A stretch of DNA of 64,000 nt from Polyangiaceae bacterium (lineage in GTDB: Bacteria; Myxococcota_A; Polyangia; Polyangiales; Polyangiaceae). Of this stretch, positions 49,421 through 58,174 are shown piece after piece (position 1 is the stretch's first letter; each line of letters begins with the position of its first letter). A program made the position numbers and the translations under genes. The notes beneath the pieces were generated by a model that did not search any database, had not been told where the DNA came from, and saw nothing but the letters and a program-made list of their open reading frames with translations. The stretch covers positions 1-64,000 of the forward strand of contig JADLEQ010000044.1 of assembly GCA_020846005.1 (NCBI GenBank), read 5' to 3'.

Positions 49421-50629
49421 GTGAGCGACCCCCCGCGCCCCTCGACGTGGCCTCGCGTCACGCTCCCGCGCACCCTGGAGGCCGCGCTGCTGCGCGGGCA
49501 TCCGTGGGTGTATCGTGATCACGTCGGCGGTGCGCTGGACGCGCCGAGCGGCGCGGTGTGCGAGCTCAGCTGCGGGAGGTTCCGGGGGTTCGCGCTGTGG
49601 GACGCGGCGTCGCCCATCGCGCTGCGGATCGTCTCGCGACGTCGCGCGCCCGACGCCGCGCTCGTGCGCGCGCGTGTGGAGCAGGCGTGGGAGCTGCGCG
49701 CGTCGGTGCGCGCCGCCGGCACGACGGCCTACCGGTGGCTCAACGGCGAGGGCGACGGCCTGCCCGGCGTGGTCGTCGATGTCTACGCGCGCTTCGCCGT
49801 GCTCGTGACCTACGCCGACGCCGTGGAGCCGCTCGTGCCCTGGGTGGTCGACGCGCTCGAGCGGGTGGCGGTCGAGCGCGCGGGCGCGCCGCTCGCGGGG
49901 ATCTCGCGGCGCGCGCGGGGTGGGGTAGGGGAGTCGTCCCTCGTGGGGCTACGGGGTCGCCCGCCGCCGGCGCGGTTGGTCGTCGAAGAGCACGGCGTCA
50001 GGATGCTCGCCGAGCTCGCCCACGGGCAGAAGACGGGGCTCTTCCTCGATCAGCGTGACAACCGCCGGTACCTCGCCGGCCACGCGGGCGGCCGCTCGGT
50101 GCTGAACCTGTTCGGCTACACGGGGGGATTCGCGGTCCACGCGGCGGTGGCGGGGGCGTCGCGCGTCACCTCGGTCGACGTGGCGCCCGAGGCTACGGAG
50201 GCGGCGCGCGAGAATCTCCGCCTGAACGGCGTCGACCCGGACGCCCACGAGCTCGTGACGGCGGACGTGTTCGACTACCTCACGGACGCCGGGCGGCGCG
50301 CGCAGCGGTGGGACCTCGTGATCTCCGATCCACCGAGCTTCGCCCGGCGGCGCGAGGGCGCGAAGAAGGCGGCGCGCGCGTACGAGCGCCTCGCGGCGGC
50401 CTGCGTGGGCGTCACGGAGGCCGGAGGGTTCCTCGCGGCCGCGAGCTGCACCTCGCAGGTCGGCCCGCCGGCGTTCCGCGACGCGGTGGCGGCGGGGGTC
50501 GCGCGCGCGGGGGCGACGTTCCAGATCGTCCACGACGCTGCGCACGCCGCCGACCATCCCGTCGCGTGCGGCCACCCCGAGGGGCGCTACCTCAAGCTGC
50601 TCTTCGGGCGGGTCCTCCCACGCGACTGA
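49421..50629 (+). CDS. RlmI-like 23S rRNA (cytosine-C5) methyltransferase
   Basis: A 402-residue PUA-methyltransferase. The N-terminal PUA domain includes LLRGHPWVYRDHVGG; then NGEGDGLPGVVVDVY and HGQKTGLFLDQRDNR, the SAM site VLNLFGYTGGFAVHAAVAGA, DLVISDPPSFARRR and the active-site Cys in ASCTSQV. These are COG1092 (RlmI/RlmK C) signatures. In E. coli RlmI methylates C1962 of 23S rRNA; the exact target here is inferred. GTG start behind GGAG. The stop lies in a perfect hairpin shared with the convergent gene. Confidence 0.88.
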   Translation: MSDPPRPSTWPRVTLPRTLEAALLRGHPWVYRDHVGGALDAPSGAVCELSCGRFRGFALWDAASPIALRIVSRRRAPDAALVRARVEQAWELRASVRAAGTTAYRWLNGEGDGLPGVVVDVYARFAVLVTYADAVEPLVPWVVDALERVAVERAGAPLAGISRRARGGVGESSLVGLRGRPPPARLVVEEHGVRMLAELAHGQKTGLFLDQRDNRRYLAGHAGGRSVLNLFGYTGGFAVHAAVAGASRVTSVDVAPEATEAARENLRLNGVDPDAHELVTADVFDYLTDAGRRAQRWDLVISDPPSFARRREGAKKAARAYERLAAACVGVTEAGGFLAAASCTSQVGPPAFRDAVAAGVARAGATFQIVHDAAHAADHPVACGHPEGRYLKLLFGRVLPRD

Positions 50630-50644
50630 GCCGGACCGGCTCAG
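50626..50644. terminator. Palindrome holding both convergent stop codons
   Basis: CTGAGCCGGACCGGCTCAG is a perfect 19-nt palindrome with a single central base. The TGA of the RlmI-like gene (50627-50629) and the TGA of the opposite gene (complement 50641-50643) sit symmetrically in its two arms. It probably acts as a bidirectional terminator; no U-run is present. Confidence 0.45.
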
Positions 50645-51387
50645 AAGACGTAGCGGAGCGCGAGGCCGCTCATCCAGGCGAGGGCCGTCTCGCTGCTGCG
50701 CTCGCGGTCCAGGAGGCGATCGTAGTTCCGCACACCGCCGTGGAGCACGAAGGCGAGGTGCGGGTTGACCTGGTGCCACTCCAGGCCGAGGTGCCCGCCG
50801 AAGTAGGGAGCGAGCTCCGTGGAGTCCCGGTACCCGTACGCGACGAGCACGTCCTCCGTCAGCGCGGCCGCGCCCGCGCTGCCCTGCGCGTAGATCCCCA
50901 CGCGATCGTGGGGCTTCACCGTGAAGCGGAGCCCCCCGCCGAGGCCGTAGAGCGCATAGGCCCGCGGGTTGGGCGGTGGGTTCGCGTAGCGCGTGCTGGT
51001 GAACGACACGTCCCCTTCCACGAACACCATCGCCCAGCGGAAAGGCTCGAAGCCGACGAGCGCGTGCAGCCACGGCGCCGTCGGAGAGACGTTCTTCATC
51101 GGGCCGAGGTGCCCGAGCGCGCCGAGCGTCGACTGCACCACGAAGCCGTGCCAGCGCGGCGGCGGGGGTGGCGCCTCGGGGGGCGCGCCGTCGTCCGCGA
51201 TCGAGCGGCCCCCGCCGATGGACCGGGCGTCGAGCCACGCCTCGACCTCCGCGGCCGACGGCTCGGGCGGACGGCTGGGAGCCGCGGCGCGCAGCGAGCC
51301 GACCGTCCCCGCGCTCGCGAGCGCCAGCGTCCACGCGCTCGCGCGGCGGGGCCAAGCGCGAGCGGGTGTCCGTCGGGGGCTACGCAC
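50641..51387 (-). CDS. Predicted outer-membrane protein
   Basis: From GTG 51387 a 248-residue product with signal-peptide-like ASAWTLALASAGTVGSLRAA, then strands of barrel type: LHALVGFEPFRWAMVFVEGD, AYALYGLGGGLRFTVK, LAFVLHGGVRNYDRLLDRER, ending WMSGLALRYVF with a C-terminal Phe. No enzymatic motif. The frame extends upstream, but that would overlap pyrE. Function unknown. Confidence 0.7.
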   Translation of the reverse strand: MRSPRRTPARAWPRRASAWTLALASAGTVGSLRAAAPSRPPEPSAAEVEAWLDARSIGGGRSIADDGAPPEAPPPPPRWHGFVVQSTLGALGHLGPMKNVSPTAPWLHALVGFEPFRWAMVFVEGDVSFTSTRYANPPPNPRAYALYGLGGGLRFTVKPHDRVGIYAQGSAGAAALTEDVLVAYGYRDSTELAPYFGGHLGLEWHQVNPHLAFVLHGGVRNYDRLLDRERSSETALAWMSGLALRYVF

Positions 51388-51409
51388 GGCGCGGCCGAGC
51401 GTAGCACCC

Positions 51410-52006
51410 TCAGGCCGGGCCGGGGGCTCCGGTCGCTCGCTCGAAGTCCCCCCGACGGAAGAGCGACACCATGCGGACCCCCGCTCGGGAGAAGGCGTCG
51501 GCACCGCCCTCGTCGCGGTCCACGAGGGCGAGCACTCCGACGACCCGAGCGCCTACCTCGCCCAGCGCGGCGACGGCCGCGAGGCTGGAGCCGCCGGTGG
51601 TGATCACGTCCTCGAGCAGCACGACCGGCAGGCCGGGCTCGAGCGCACGGTCGCCCTCGACCAGCCGGGCGCTGCCGTGGTCCTTGCGCTGCTTGCGCAC
51701 GTAGAGCGCGGGTAGGTCGCGCCCTCGCTGGTGGCTCACCAGCGAGACGGCGCTCGCGAGCGGGCAGCCGCCGAGCTCGACGCCCGCCACTGCGCGGCAC
51801 TCCGGGAAGTCCGCCAGGGCCGCGAGCATCAGCTCGCCGATGAGCGCGTGGCCCTCGGCGGTGAGCGCCGTCTGCTTGCAGTCGATGAAGAAGTCGCTCT
51901 CGCGACCTGAGGCGAGGACGACCCGCTTGCGCTCGTAGCTCCGCTCGCGCAGGAGCTCGAGCAGCCGCTGGCGCCGGGCCGCCGAGCGCCCGGGCGGGCC
52001 GCTCAC
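51410..52006 (-). CDS. pyrE: Orotate phosphoribosyltransferase
   Basis: A 198-residue PRTase that joins orotate to PRPP in UMP synthesis. Visible: FFIDCKQTALTAEGHALIGE, substrate-side AVAGVELGGCPLA, YVRKQRKDHG, and the PRPP-binding signature VVLLEDVITTGGSSLAA. A GTG start overlaps the bactofilin stop (GTGA), so it is coupled to a cytoskeletal gene; pyrD is 5 kb away in another unit. Length is normal. Confidence 0.95.
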   Translation of the reverse strand: MSGPPGRSAARRQRLLELLRERSYERKRVVLASGRESDFFIDCKQTALTAEGHALIGELMLAALADFPECRAVAGVELGGCPLASAVSLVSHQRGRDLPALYVRKQRKDHGSARLVEGDRALEPGLPVVLLEDVITTGGSSLAAVAALGEVGARVVGVLALVDRDEGGADAFSRAGVRMVSLFRRGDFERATGAPGPA

Positions 52007-52623
52007 CGGTGGCCGACCTTCCGTTTCGCCTTCGACCCGCGCTTGAGCGCCGGCACGACGGGAGGCGGCGGCTTGCGGGCCGCGGAGGCGCGCTGCGCCT
52101 CGGGCGCCCTGGAGGACGCGGCGACGCGGGCCGGCGGCGCGGGGGCCGGCTTCTGCGCCTGCGCCGGCGCGGGCTTCGCGGCGGGCGGTGGCGCAGCGGG
52201 GCGTGGCGCCGCGGCGGGGCTCGGCTGCGTCCGCGATGGGGACGCCGCCGGGCCCCTCGAGATCCCCGTCGCTGCGCGGGCCGTAGCCGCCACCGGGCGT
52301 TCGCCGGCGCCCTCGGTCGTGATCGAGCCGCGGACGAGCGCGCCGTCTGCGATCGCGATCCGGGGCGCGGTCAGATCCCCGACCACCCGCGCGTTCGCGC
52401 CCAGCGTGACGGCCGACGTCGCGCGGAGATCTCCGGCGACGACGCCGTCGATCTCCAGCTCTGCGCCGCTCACGTCGCCGTCGATGCGGCCGCCGGCTGC
52501 GAGCGACACGTCGCCCGTGACCTCGACGTTCCCCTCGATCTTGCCGAGCACCTCGAGCGAGCCCTCGCCGCGAACACTGCCGCGCAGGGTCGTCCCGGCG
52601 CCAAGGATCGATCGCGTGGCCAT
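52003..52623 (-). CDS. Bactofilin 3 of 3, with Pro/Ala tail
   Basis: A 206-residue polymer-forming bactofilin. The first 105 residues are the right-handed beta-helix core, with glycine-spaced strands: LRGSVRGEGSLEVLGKIEGN, VEVTGDVSLAAGGRIDGDVS, VTLGANARVVGDLTAP. A 100-residue Pro/Ala-rich tail ends in KRGSKAKRKVGHR, a basic patch suited to DNA or membrane contact. ATG overlaps the upstream bactofilin stop (TGATG). Myxococcus BacP, with its long C-terminal tail, is the nearest concept. Confidence 0.88.
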   Translation of the reverse strand: MATRSILGAGTTLRGSVRGEGSLEVLGKIEGNVEVTGDVSLAAGGRIDGDVSGAELEIDGVVAGDLRATSAVTLGANARVVGDLTAPRIAIADGALVRGSITTEGAGERPVAATARAATGISRGPAASPSRTQPSPAAAPRPAAPPPAAKPAPAQAQKPAPAPPARVAASSRAPEAQRASAARKPPPPVVPALKRGSKAKRKVGHR

Positions 52624-52937
52624 CACACCCCCATGTCGACGTTGCCCTTGAACGAGGCACCGTCTGCGATGGTGAGGCGGGCGGCCTTCACGTCGCCCAC
52701 GAGCTTGCCGCCGGCCTGCAGGTCGACACGGTCCGTCGCGTGGACGTTCCCCGTCACCTGCCCCGCCACGCTGAGAGAGGAGGCGCGGACATCCGCCATG
52801 ACGCTCCCCGCGGGCCCGACGCTCACGGCGTCGTCGCTGGACAGCGAGCCCCTCAGCGTGCCGAGGACGACGACCTCGTCCTCGCTCGTCAGCTCGCCTT
52901 CGATCACGAGCCCTTCGCCGATCACCGTGCTTGCCAT
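52623..52937 (-). CDS. Bactofilin 2 of 3 (short)
   Basis: A 104-residue protein that is almost only the bactofilin core: STVIGEGLVIEGELTSEDEV, VVLGTLRGSLSSDDAVSVGP, AGQVTGNVHATDRVDLQAGG, KLVGDVKAARLTIADGASFK. No extension beyond a few residues. It resembles the short M. xanthus bactofilins that co-polymerise with longer partners. Second gene of the triple-bactofilin-pyrE operon. Confidence 0.9.
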   Translation of the reverse strand: MASTVIGEGLVIEGELTSEDEVVVLGTLRGSLSSDDAVSVGPAGSVMADVRASSLSVAGQVTGNVHATDRVDLQAGGKLVGDVKAARLTIADGASFKGNVDMGV

Positions 52938-52968
52938 GTTCGTCTCGCTCCCAATACCGAGGCGCTCG

Positions 52969-53325
52969 TCAGCGCCCACGCTTGCGTACCGGCTCGAGAT
53001 CGAACCGGGCGTCCACCTGGATCGCGACGCGCGCTCCGGCCACGATGCTCACGCGCTCCGCGCTCACCTTGCCGCGGAGTGTCGCCTGCGGGCCGAGCGT
53101 GACGGGGCCGCGCGCCGTCACGTCGCCGAGCAGCGTGCCCTCCACCGCGACCGACTCACCGGTCACGTCGCCCTCGATCCGCCCGCCCTGGGCCACGACC
53201 ACCTCGCCGTCCACGCGGACGTCGCCGGTGATCTCGCCCGCCACGCCGAGCGAGCCGGGGCCCGTCACGTTGCCGCGCACCCGCGCGGTGGGGCCGATCG
53301 AGCTGGTCGGGGTGGGCTTCGCCAT
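52969..53325 (-). CDS. Bactofilin 1 of 3
   Basis: A 118-residue bactofilin: TSSIGPTARVRGNVTGPGSL, GVAGEITGDVRVDGEVVVAQ, GGRIEGDVTGESVAVEGTLL, GPVTLGPQATLRGKVSAERV, with a short basic tail (LEPVRKRGR). Bactofilins form nucleotide-independent filaments used in cell shape and chromosome arrangement. It lies 31 nt before the next bactofilin, and 145 bp of apparently non-coding DNA lie upstream. Confidence 0.9.
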   Translation of the reverse strand: MAKPTPTSSIGPTARVRGNVTGPGSLGVAGEITGDVRVDGEVVVAQGGRIEGDVTGESVAVEGTLLGDVTARGPVTLGPQATLRGKVSAERVSIVAGARVAIQVDARFDLEPVRKRGR

Positions 53326-53470
53326 TCCGCGCCGCACGCTAGTACAGGGCCGGGCCGGTTGGGACGGACGAGCGGGGCGCCCGCCCGCGGCTGGCCGCGG
53401 CGGCGCCCAGACGGAAGCGCCCGGCGGCCTGGTGGACCGCCGGGCGCGCCGCCCCTCGCCCGGGATCAGC

Positions 53471-54580
53471 TCAGAGGCACACGAACCGGCACGCGTTCGC
53501 GACGCAGACGTGCTCGGCGCACGAGCCGTCCGAGCACGGCATGCAGAGCTCGGTCGCCGGGCAGTCGCCGTTGGCGTTGCACCACGGCTCCGTCGGGTCG
53601 TCCGGGCAGACGGTGCCGCACGCGCCGTCGACGCACGCGCTCGAGCCGCACCCGCCGTTCGCGCAGGGCAGGCAGGCGAAGTACTGCGGGCACTCCGCGT
53701 CGCTCGAGCAGGCGTTGCCCGGCCCGCCGCAGTCGCTCGGGGGCGTCGGCGCGCAGGCGCCCGCGCCGTCGCAGAAGAACAGCACCGCCGGAGCCACGCA
53801 GCTCGGATCGCCGGGAGGGCACGGGCTGCAGCGGTCACCGCAGGCGACCCCCGCGCACGGGTCATATCCCGCGCAGCCGCCGACGGAGCCCACGCACTGG
53901 CCGTTCACGCACGCCGTGGCGGGACAGCTGAAGGAGCCGTCCGGACACGGCTGGCACGGCGCGCCGATCTGCGGGCAGTCCGCGTCGGACCCGCACTGCG
54001 CACCACCGCAGCCCGGCCAGCTCCCCAGGCACTGGCCCTGGTCGCAAACCACCGTGGGACACGAGACCGAGCCGTCCGGGCACACCTCGCAGGGCGCGCC
54101 CAGCTGCGGGCAGTCCTCGTTCGACTGGCAGGTGCCCGCGGGATCGCAGACGGGATACCCCATGCCGCAGCCACCGTTGGCGTCACAGAACATCTCGACG
54201 GCCGGCGCTCCGCAGTCGGCGTCGTCCGGCGCGCACGGCGAGCAGGAGGCGCCGCACGCCCGCCCCGCGCAGGGATCCCAACCGCCGCCCGCGCAGTGGG
54301 GCAGCGCGTTCTGGCAGGTCCCCGCCTCGTTGCAGTACTTGAGGCTCATGTCCTCGACGCAGTCGGCGTCCGTCGGGTCGCAGACGCTGCATGCGTCGCC
54401 GCACTCGCGGTTCGCGCAGGCGTCGTACCCGGGCTGGCCGCCGCTGCCGGACGAGCCGCCACCGCCCGACGAGCCTCCGCCGCCGAGGTTGTCGTCCCCG
54501 CTCCCCAGGCTGGAGGTGCCGCCGCAGGCGGCGAAGAGAAGGGCAACGGAGCTTGCTGCAAGAACGTGCTTGATCATCAT
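53471..54580 (-). CDS. Cysteine-rich repeat lipoprotein of ECF module 3
   Basis: A 369-residue lipoprotein with lipobox LLFAAC and a short Gly/Ser linker. It is built of repeated Cys-rich units: CANRECGDACSVCDPTDADC, CAGRACGASCSPCAPDDADC, and CAGVACGDRCSPCPPGDPSC (one type); CPQLGAPCEVCPDGSVSCPT and CPQIGAPCQPCPDGSFSCPA (a second type, nearly identical units). These resemble disulfide-rich surface repeats. It follows the anti-sigma gene by 46 nt on the same strand and completes the third ECF module. Confidence 0.82.
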   Translation of the reverse strand: MMIKHVLAASSVALLFAACGGTSSLGSGDDNLGGGGSSGGGGSSGSGGQPGYDACANRECGDACSVCDPTDADCVEDMSLKYCNEAGTCQNALPHCAGGGWDPCAGRACGASCSPCAPDDADCGAPAVEMFCDANGGCGMGYPVCDPAGTCQSNEDCPQLGAPCEVCPDGSVSCPTVVCDQGQCLGSWPGCGGAQCGSDADCPQIGAPCQPCPDGSFSCPATACVNGQCVGSVGGCAGYDPCAGVACGDRCSPCPPGDPSCVAPAVLFFCDGAGACAPTPPSDCGGPGNACSSDAECPQYFACLPCANGGCGSSACVDGACGTVCPDDPTEPWCNANGDCPATELCMPCSDGSCAEHVCVANACRFVCL

Positions 54581-54626
54581 GTGCGTGGGTCTCCCGCTCG
54601 TTGATGCCCTGCCGCGCGCGTTCTGA

Positions 54627-55400
54627 TCACGGGGCGTGGGCTCGGCTCGCCCCGCCCCTCGGCGGGCCGGCGAGGAGCGCGCGCGCCCGCGCGGCCTGGG
54701 GGCTCCCGGGGTGTGCGTCGACGAGGCGCTGCGCCAGGACGCGCGCCGGGGTGGAGTCGCCCGCGCGCTCGAGCGCCGTCATTCGGAGGTACAGGGCCTC
54801 GGGGGCGAGCGCTCCGGCGGGGAACTCGGACTGGTAGCGGTCGAGCGCGGCCAAGGTCCCGCGCGGATCTCCGGAGGCGAGCACCGCGCGCGCGCCGTCG
54901 AGGGCGCGCACCTCGGCGCCGAGCACACCGCTCGGGTCGGCGCTCGCGGCCACGACCGGGGGCCGGGCCGCCGCCGCGCGCGCGGTCGCCGGAGCCGCCG
55001 GCTCCTCACGGCCCGGCTCGGCAGCCGGCGCTCGGAGGTGCGCCGGAGGCGCCGGGGGCGCTACCCTCCGGGGGCTCGGCGCGACGACCTCGGTCGGGGC
55101 GGCGGTCGGCTGCACCGTTCGGACGACGCCCATGGTCGCGAGGCCGCCAACGGCGCCGAGCCCCGCCCATTTCAGCACCACCGCTGCCGTGGTCGTCCAC
55201 CACCCCGCCGCGGCGCCCGCGGACGACAGCTCCGTCGCCGCGGCCGCGCTCGTCGCCGCGGCGCCGAGCGCGACGCCGGCGCCCAGCGCGGCCAGCGTGC
55301 GCTCCATCGCGTCCGACGGAGGGAGCTCGCTGCGGCCCGCGCGCAGGAGCTCTCGCTCGAGCGTGCCGGCGGTCTCGAACAGGCGGGGAGGGTCGGTCAT
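54627..55400 (-). CDS. Membrane anti-sigma-type protein with TPR-like C-terminus (module 3)
   Basis: A 257-residue protein. After about 30 cytoplasmic residues come two possible membrane stretches: AALGAGVALGAAATSAAAAT and AVVLKWAGLGAVGGLATMGV. A Pro/Ala linker follows, then a C-terminal repeat: LAALDRYQSEFPAGALAPEA to AHPGSP. The C-terminal block matches that of 17073-17792 (FPxGAL, then ALxRxG, then PxS). The ATG overlaps the sigma stop (ATGA). Confidence 0.72.
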   Translation of the reverse strand: MTDPPRLFETAGTLERELLRAGRSELPPSDAMERTLAALGAGVALGAAATSAAAATELSSAGAAAGWWTTTAAVVLKWAGLGAVGGLATMGVVRTVQPTAAPTEVVAPSPRRVAPPAPPAHLRAPAAEPGREEPAAPATARAAAARPPVVAASADPSGVLGAEVRALDGARAVLASGDPRGTLAALDRYQSEFPAGALAPEALYLRMTALERAGDSTPARVLAQRLVDAHPGSPQAARARALLAGPPRGGASRAHAP

Positions 55401-55993
55401 GATCGGGCTCCGGGGGCATCGAGGCGCGCGACGCGCTCGCTGAAGTGGGCACGGGCGCGACGGAGGCGCGAGGCCACCGTGCCCGGCGGGAGGCCGAGCG
55501 CCTCGGCGATCTCGGCCATGGTGAGCTCCTCGAGCTCGTAGGAGACGAAGACGTCGCGGAGCTCGGGGGGCATCTCGTCGAGGACCGTGTCGAGGAGCCG
55601 GCGTGCCCGCTCTCGGTCGCACAGCTCGTCCGGCCCCGGCGACGAGTCTCGGCGCGTCGTCAGCGCGTCCTCGGTCGTCTCGCGGCGCCTCGCCGCGGTG
55701 CGCCGCCAGCGCTGCGCCGTCCGCAGCGCCACGCCGAAGAGGAAGGAGCGCTCACACCCCGGCCGGATGCAGGCGACCTTCCCCGAGGTGGTGAGGAACA
55801 CCTGCTGCGCGGCGTCATCGGCGTCGCCCGCCGGGACGCCGAGGCGGCGGAGCGACCTCCAGACGAAGGTGAAGTGCTGGCGGACCAACGCCTCGAGCGT
55901 CGCGCAGGTCGACGGCAGCGGCTCGACGTGAGGGTCGCCGAGGTCGAGGGCGGCTCCGGAAGCCAGCATCGGCATGGATGCCCGGTCACGCAC
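55397..55993 (-). CDS. ECF sigma-70 family factor (module 3)
   Basis: A 198-residue sigma factor. Region 2: LVRQHFTFVWRSLRRLGVPA, GDADDAAQQVFLTTSGKV, then FLFGVALRTAQRWRRTAARR. Region 4: LLDTVLDEMPPELRDVFVSY, ELEELTMAEIAEALGLPPGT, VASRLRRARAHF. It is the same operon type as 17789-18301, with an outer-membrane-type gene upstream and an anti-sigma gene overlapping downstream. The start is GTG 55993; in-frame ATGs at 55975 and 55969 are alternatives. Confidence 0.9.
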   Translation of the reverse strand: MRDRASMPMLASGAALDLGDPHVEPLPSTCATLEALVRQHFTFVWRSLRRLGVPAGDADDAAQQVFLTTSGKVACIRPGCERSFLFGVALRTAQRWRRTAARRRETTEDALTTRRDSSPGPDELCDRERARRLLDTVLDEMPPELRDVFVSYELEELTMAEIAEALGLPPGTVASRLRRARAHFSERVARLDAPGARS

Positions 55994-56036
55994 GAATTGA
56001 TCGTAGCCGCCCGCCGGGCTTCGCGCCGGCCGGCCC

Positions 56037-56993
56037 TCACTCCGGGTCCCACTGGAAGCCGACCCGCAGCCCGCCCCGCAAGAACTGGGCGGCGCCCCGC
56101 GCGGTCGTCTCGGGGTAGTGCTCGACGGCCAGGTGCACCCCGGCCCAGGGCAGCACGCCCTGGGTGCGGAGCGCGGCGTAGCCGACGGCCAGCCCCGCTC
56201 GGCCGCCGAGGCTCAGCCGGGTGTCGCTCGCCTGAAACCACCCGACCGGCGCCAACTCGGCGTCGAGCTGCCACGCCACGCCCCGGACGCGAACCAGCAC
56301 GGGCAGCGCCGGGAAGTAGTTGATCACGAACGACTGCGTGCGCGCCCCGGAAGTCGTGGTCACGCCCTGCTCGAGCATGGCGCCTCCGCCGAACTCGGCG
56401 CCCGCCAGCAGCGTGACCGAGCCGCCGAACCCCCAGGCCGGGAGGAGCCGACCGGCGCCGCCGCCGCCGTACGTGAGCCGCCCCTCGAACCTCCGCACCT
56501 GGAGCATCCCGCCCGTCTCGAGGCTGACCGTGAAGCGATCGCGGTCCGTCTGGCGGCCCTCGAAGGCGAGCGAGGGCTCGAGCCAGAACGGGCACTCGCC
56601 GGCCGACGCTACCGCGTGCGAGAGCGCCTGCGCGCGCCGCTCCGCCGACAGCGCGGCGACGAACCCGGCGTCGTCCGCGTCGCGGACCCGCTCCCAGATC
56701 GCGCGCGGATCGCCGCGTCGGGCGCGGTCCGCCTCCGCGAGCTCGAGCGCTCGCGCGCGCGCCGCGGGCGTCGCCCTGCAGATCGTCTGCAGCATCGTGG
56801 GGTGGATCTCGGCATACGCCTCCGCGTCGAGGAACCACCCGCTCGACGCCTCGGCCTCGACGATCCGCGCCGCGTCGGCGAGCACGCCCTCCGCGGAGCG
56901 CGCGACGGCGTCCGCTTCCGCGCTCGGGTCGGCGCGAGCCGCGGGCGACAGCGCGGCCGCGAACAGCGCCGCGGCGAGCGTCCAGCGATTCAC
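56037..56993 (-). CDS. Outer-membrane beta-barrel-type protein upstream of sigma gene (module 3)
   Basis: A 318-residue protein: signal peptide LAAALFAAALSPAARA, a helical N-terminal domain (AEADAVARSAEGVLADAARI, ARARALELAEADRARRG), then barrel-like strands from about 130 on (FTVSLETGGMLQVRRFEGRL, GFGGSVTLLAGAEFGGGAML, LVRVRGVAWQLDAELAPVGW) ending FQWDPE. It lies 43 nt before the sigma gene on the same strand. An outer-membrane sensor controlling the anti-sigma factor is a reasonable guess, not shown. Confidence 0.72.
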   Translation of the reverse strand: MNRWTLAAALFAAALSPAARADPSAEADAVARSAEGVLADAARIVEAEASSGWFLDAEAYAEIHPTMLQTICRATPAARARALELAEADRARRGDPRAIWERVRDADDAGFVAALSAERRAQALSHAVASAGECPFWLEPSLAFEGRQTDRDRFTVSLETGGMLQVRRFEGRLTYGGGGAGRLLPAWGFGGSVTLLAGAEFGGGAMLEQGVTTTSGARTQSFVINYFPALPVLVRVRGVAWQLDAELAPVGWFQASDTRLSLGGRAGLAVGYAALRTQGVLPWAGVHLAVEHYPETTARGAAQFLRGGLRVGFQWDPE

Positions 56994-57082
56994 CCGATCC
57001 GCCTAGCGACCCTGCGCGGAGATCGCCAGGGGGCGGCCTCGTTTCCGCTTCCCTCGGCCGGCGCGCCGTGTGAGCACTGGGC

Positions 57083-58174
57083 GTGCTCCACCGGCTCGCG
57101 ACCGCGCTGCTCTTCCGCCTCCCGCCCGAGACTGCGCACGCGCTGGCGGTCGGCGCGCTCCGCGCGTTCGTCGCCGTGCCCGGCGCGCGCAGGCTCCTCG
57201 GCGCCGTCTGCTCCGTGAGCGACCCCGCGCTGCGCACCCGCGCGCTCGGGCTCGACCTCCCGTCGCCGATCGGCCTCGCGGCGGGCTTCGACAAAGACGC
57301 GGTCGCCTTCGAGGCGCTCGGCGCCCTCGGCTTCGGCTTCGTCGAGGTGGGGACGCTCACCGCGCGGGCCCAGCCAGGGAACCCGACGCCGCGGCTGTTC
57401 CGGCTCCCGGCGGACCGCGCGCTGGTGAACCGCATGGGCTTCAACAACGGCGGCGCTGCGGCGGCGGCCGCGCGCCTCGCCGCTCCGCGCCGCACCGTCG
57501 TCGGGGTGAACATCGGTCGCACCAAGCTCGTCTCCGACGACGCCGCGCTCGACGACTACGCGGCGAGCGCCCGCGCGATCGCGCCGCACGCGGACTACGT
57601 CGTCGTGAACGTGTCCTCGCCGAACACGCCCGGGCTGCGCGACCTGCAGGCCGTCGAGCGCCTCCGCCCGCTGCTCGTTCGGGTGCGCGACGAGCTCGAC
57701 CGGGCGCGGACCACGAGCCGGGTACCGCTCCTCGTCAAGATCGCGCCCGACCTCGGCGACGCCGACGTGCTCGCCGTCGCCGAGCTGGCGCTCGATCTCG
57801 GCCTCGACGGTGTCGTCGCCACGAACACCACCATCGCGCGACCGGCGCTCCGCACGTCGCGCGCCGAGGTCGACGCGTTGGGCGCAGGCGGGCTCTCCGG
57901 GCCGCCGCTCCGCGAGCGCGCGTTGGCCGTGCTCCGGCTCCTGCGCGGCCGCGTCGGGGAGCGGCTCGTGCTGGTCGCGGCCGGCGGCATCGAGGGGCCT
58001 GACGACGCGTGGGAGCGCGTCCGGGCCGGCGCGACGCTGGTGCAGATCTACACCGGCTTCGTCTACGGCGGCCCGCTCGCGCCGTCGCGCATCGCGCGGG
58101 GGCTCGCGGCGCGCGCTCGCGCGGGAGGGTTCTCGGCGGTGCAGGCCGCGGTCGGCGTCGACGCGAGCGGCTAG
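57083..58174 (+). CDS. pyrD: Dihydroorotate dehydrogenase, quinone-dependent (class 2)
   Basis: A 363-residue flavoenzyme of pyrimidine synthesis, oxidising dihydroorotate to orotate at the inner membrane. N-terminal amphipathic helices ([20 protein letters not shown]) mark the class-2 form. FMN/substrate motifs: [24 protein letters not shown] with catalytic Ser, and TGFVYGGPL. Starts at GTG 57083; TAG at 58172-58174 overlaps the stop of the convergent gene on a CTAG. Confidence 0.95.
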   Translation: MLHRLATALLFRLPPETAHALAVGALRAFVAVPGARRLLGAVCSVSDPALRTRALGLDLPSPIGLAAGFDKDAVAFEALGALGFGFVEVGTLTARAQPGNPTPRLFRLPADRALVNRMGFNNGGAAAAAARLAAPRRTVVGVNIGRTKLVSDDAALDDYAASARAIAPHADYVVVNVSSPNTPGLRDLQAVERLRPLLVRVRDELDRARTTSRVPLLVKIAPDLGDADVLAVAELALDLGLDGVVATNTTIARPALRTSRAEVDALGAGGLSGPPLRERALAVLRLLRGRVGERLVLVAAGGIEGPDDAWERVRAGATLVQIYTGFVYGGPLAPSRIARGLAARARAGGFSAVQAAVGVDASG

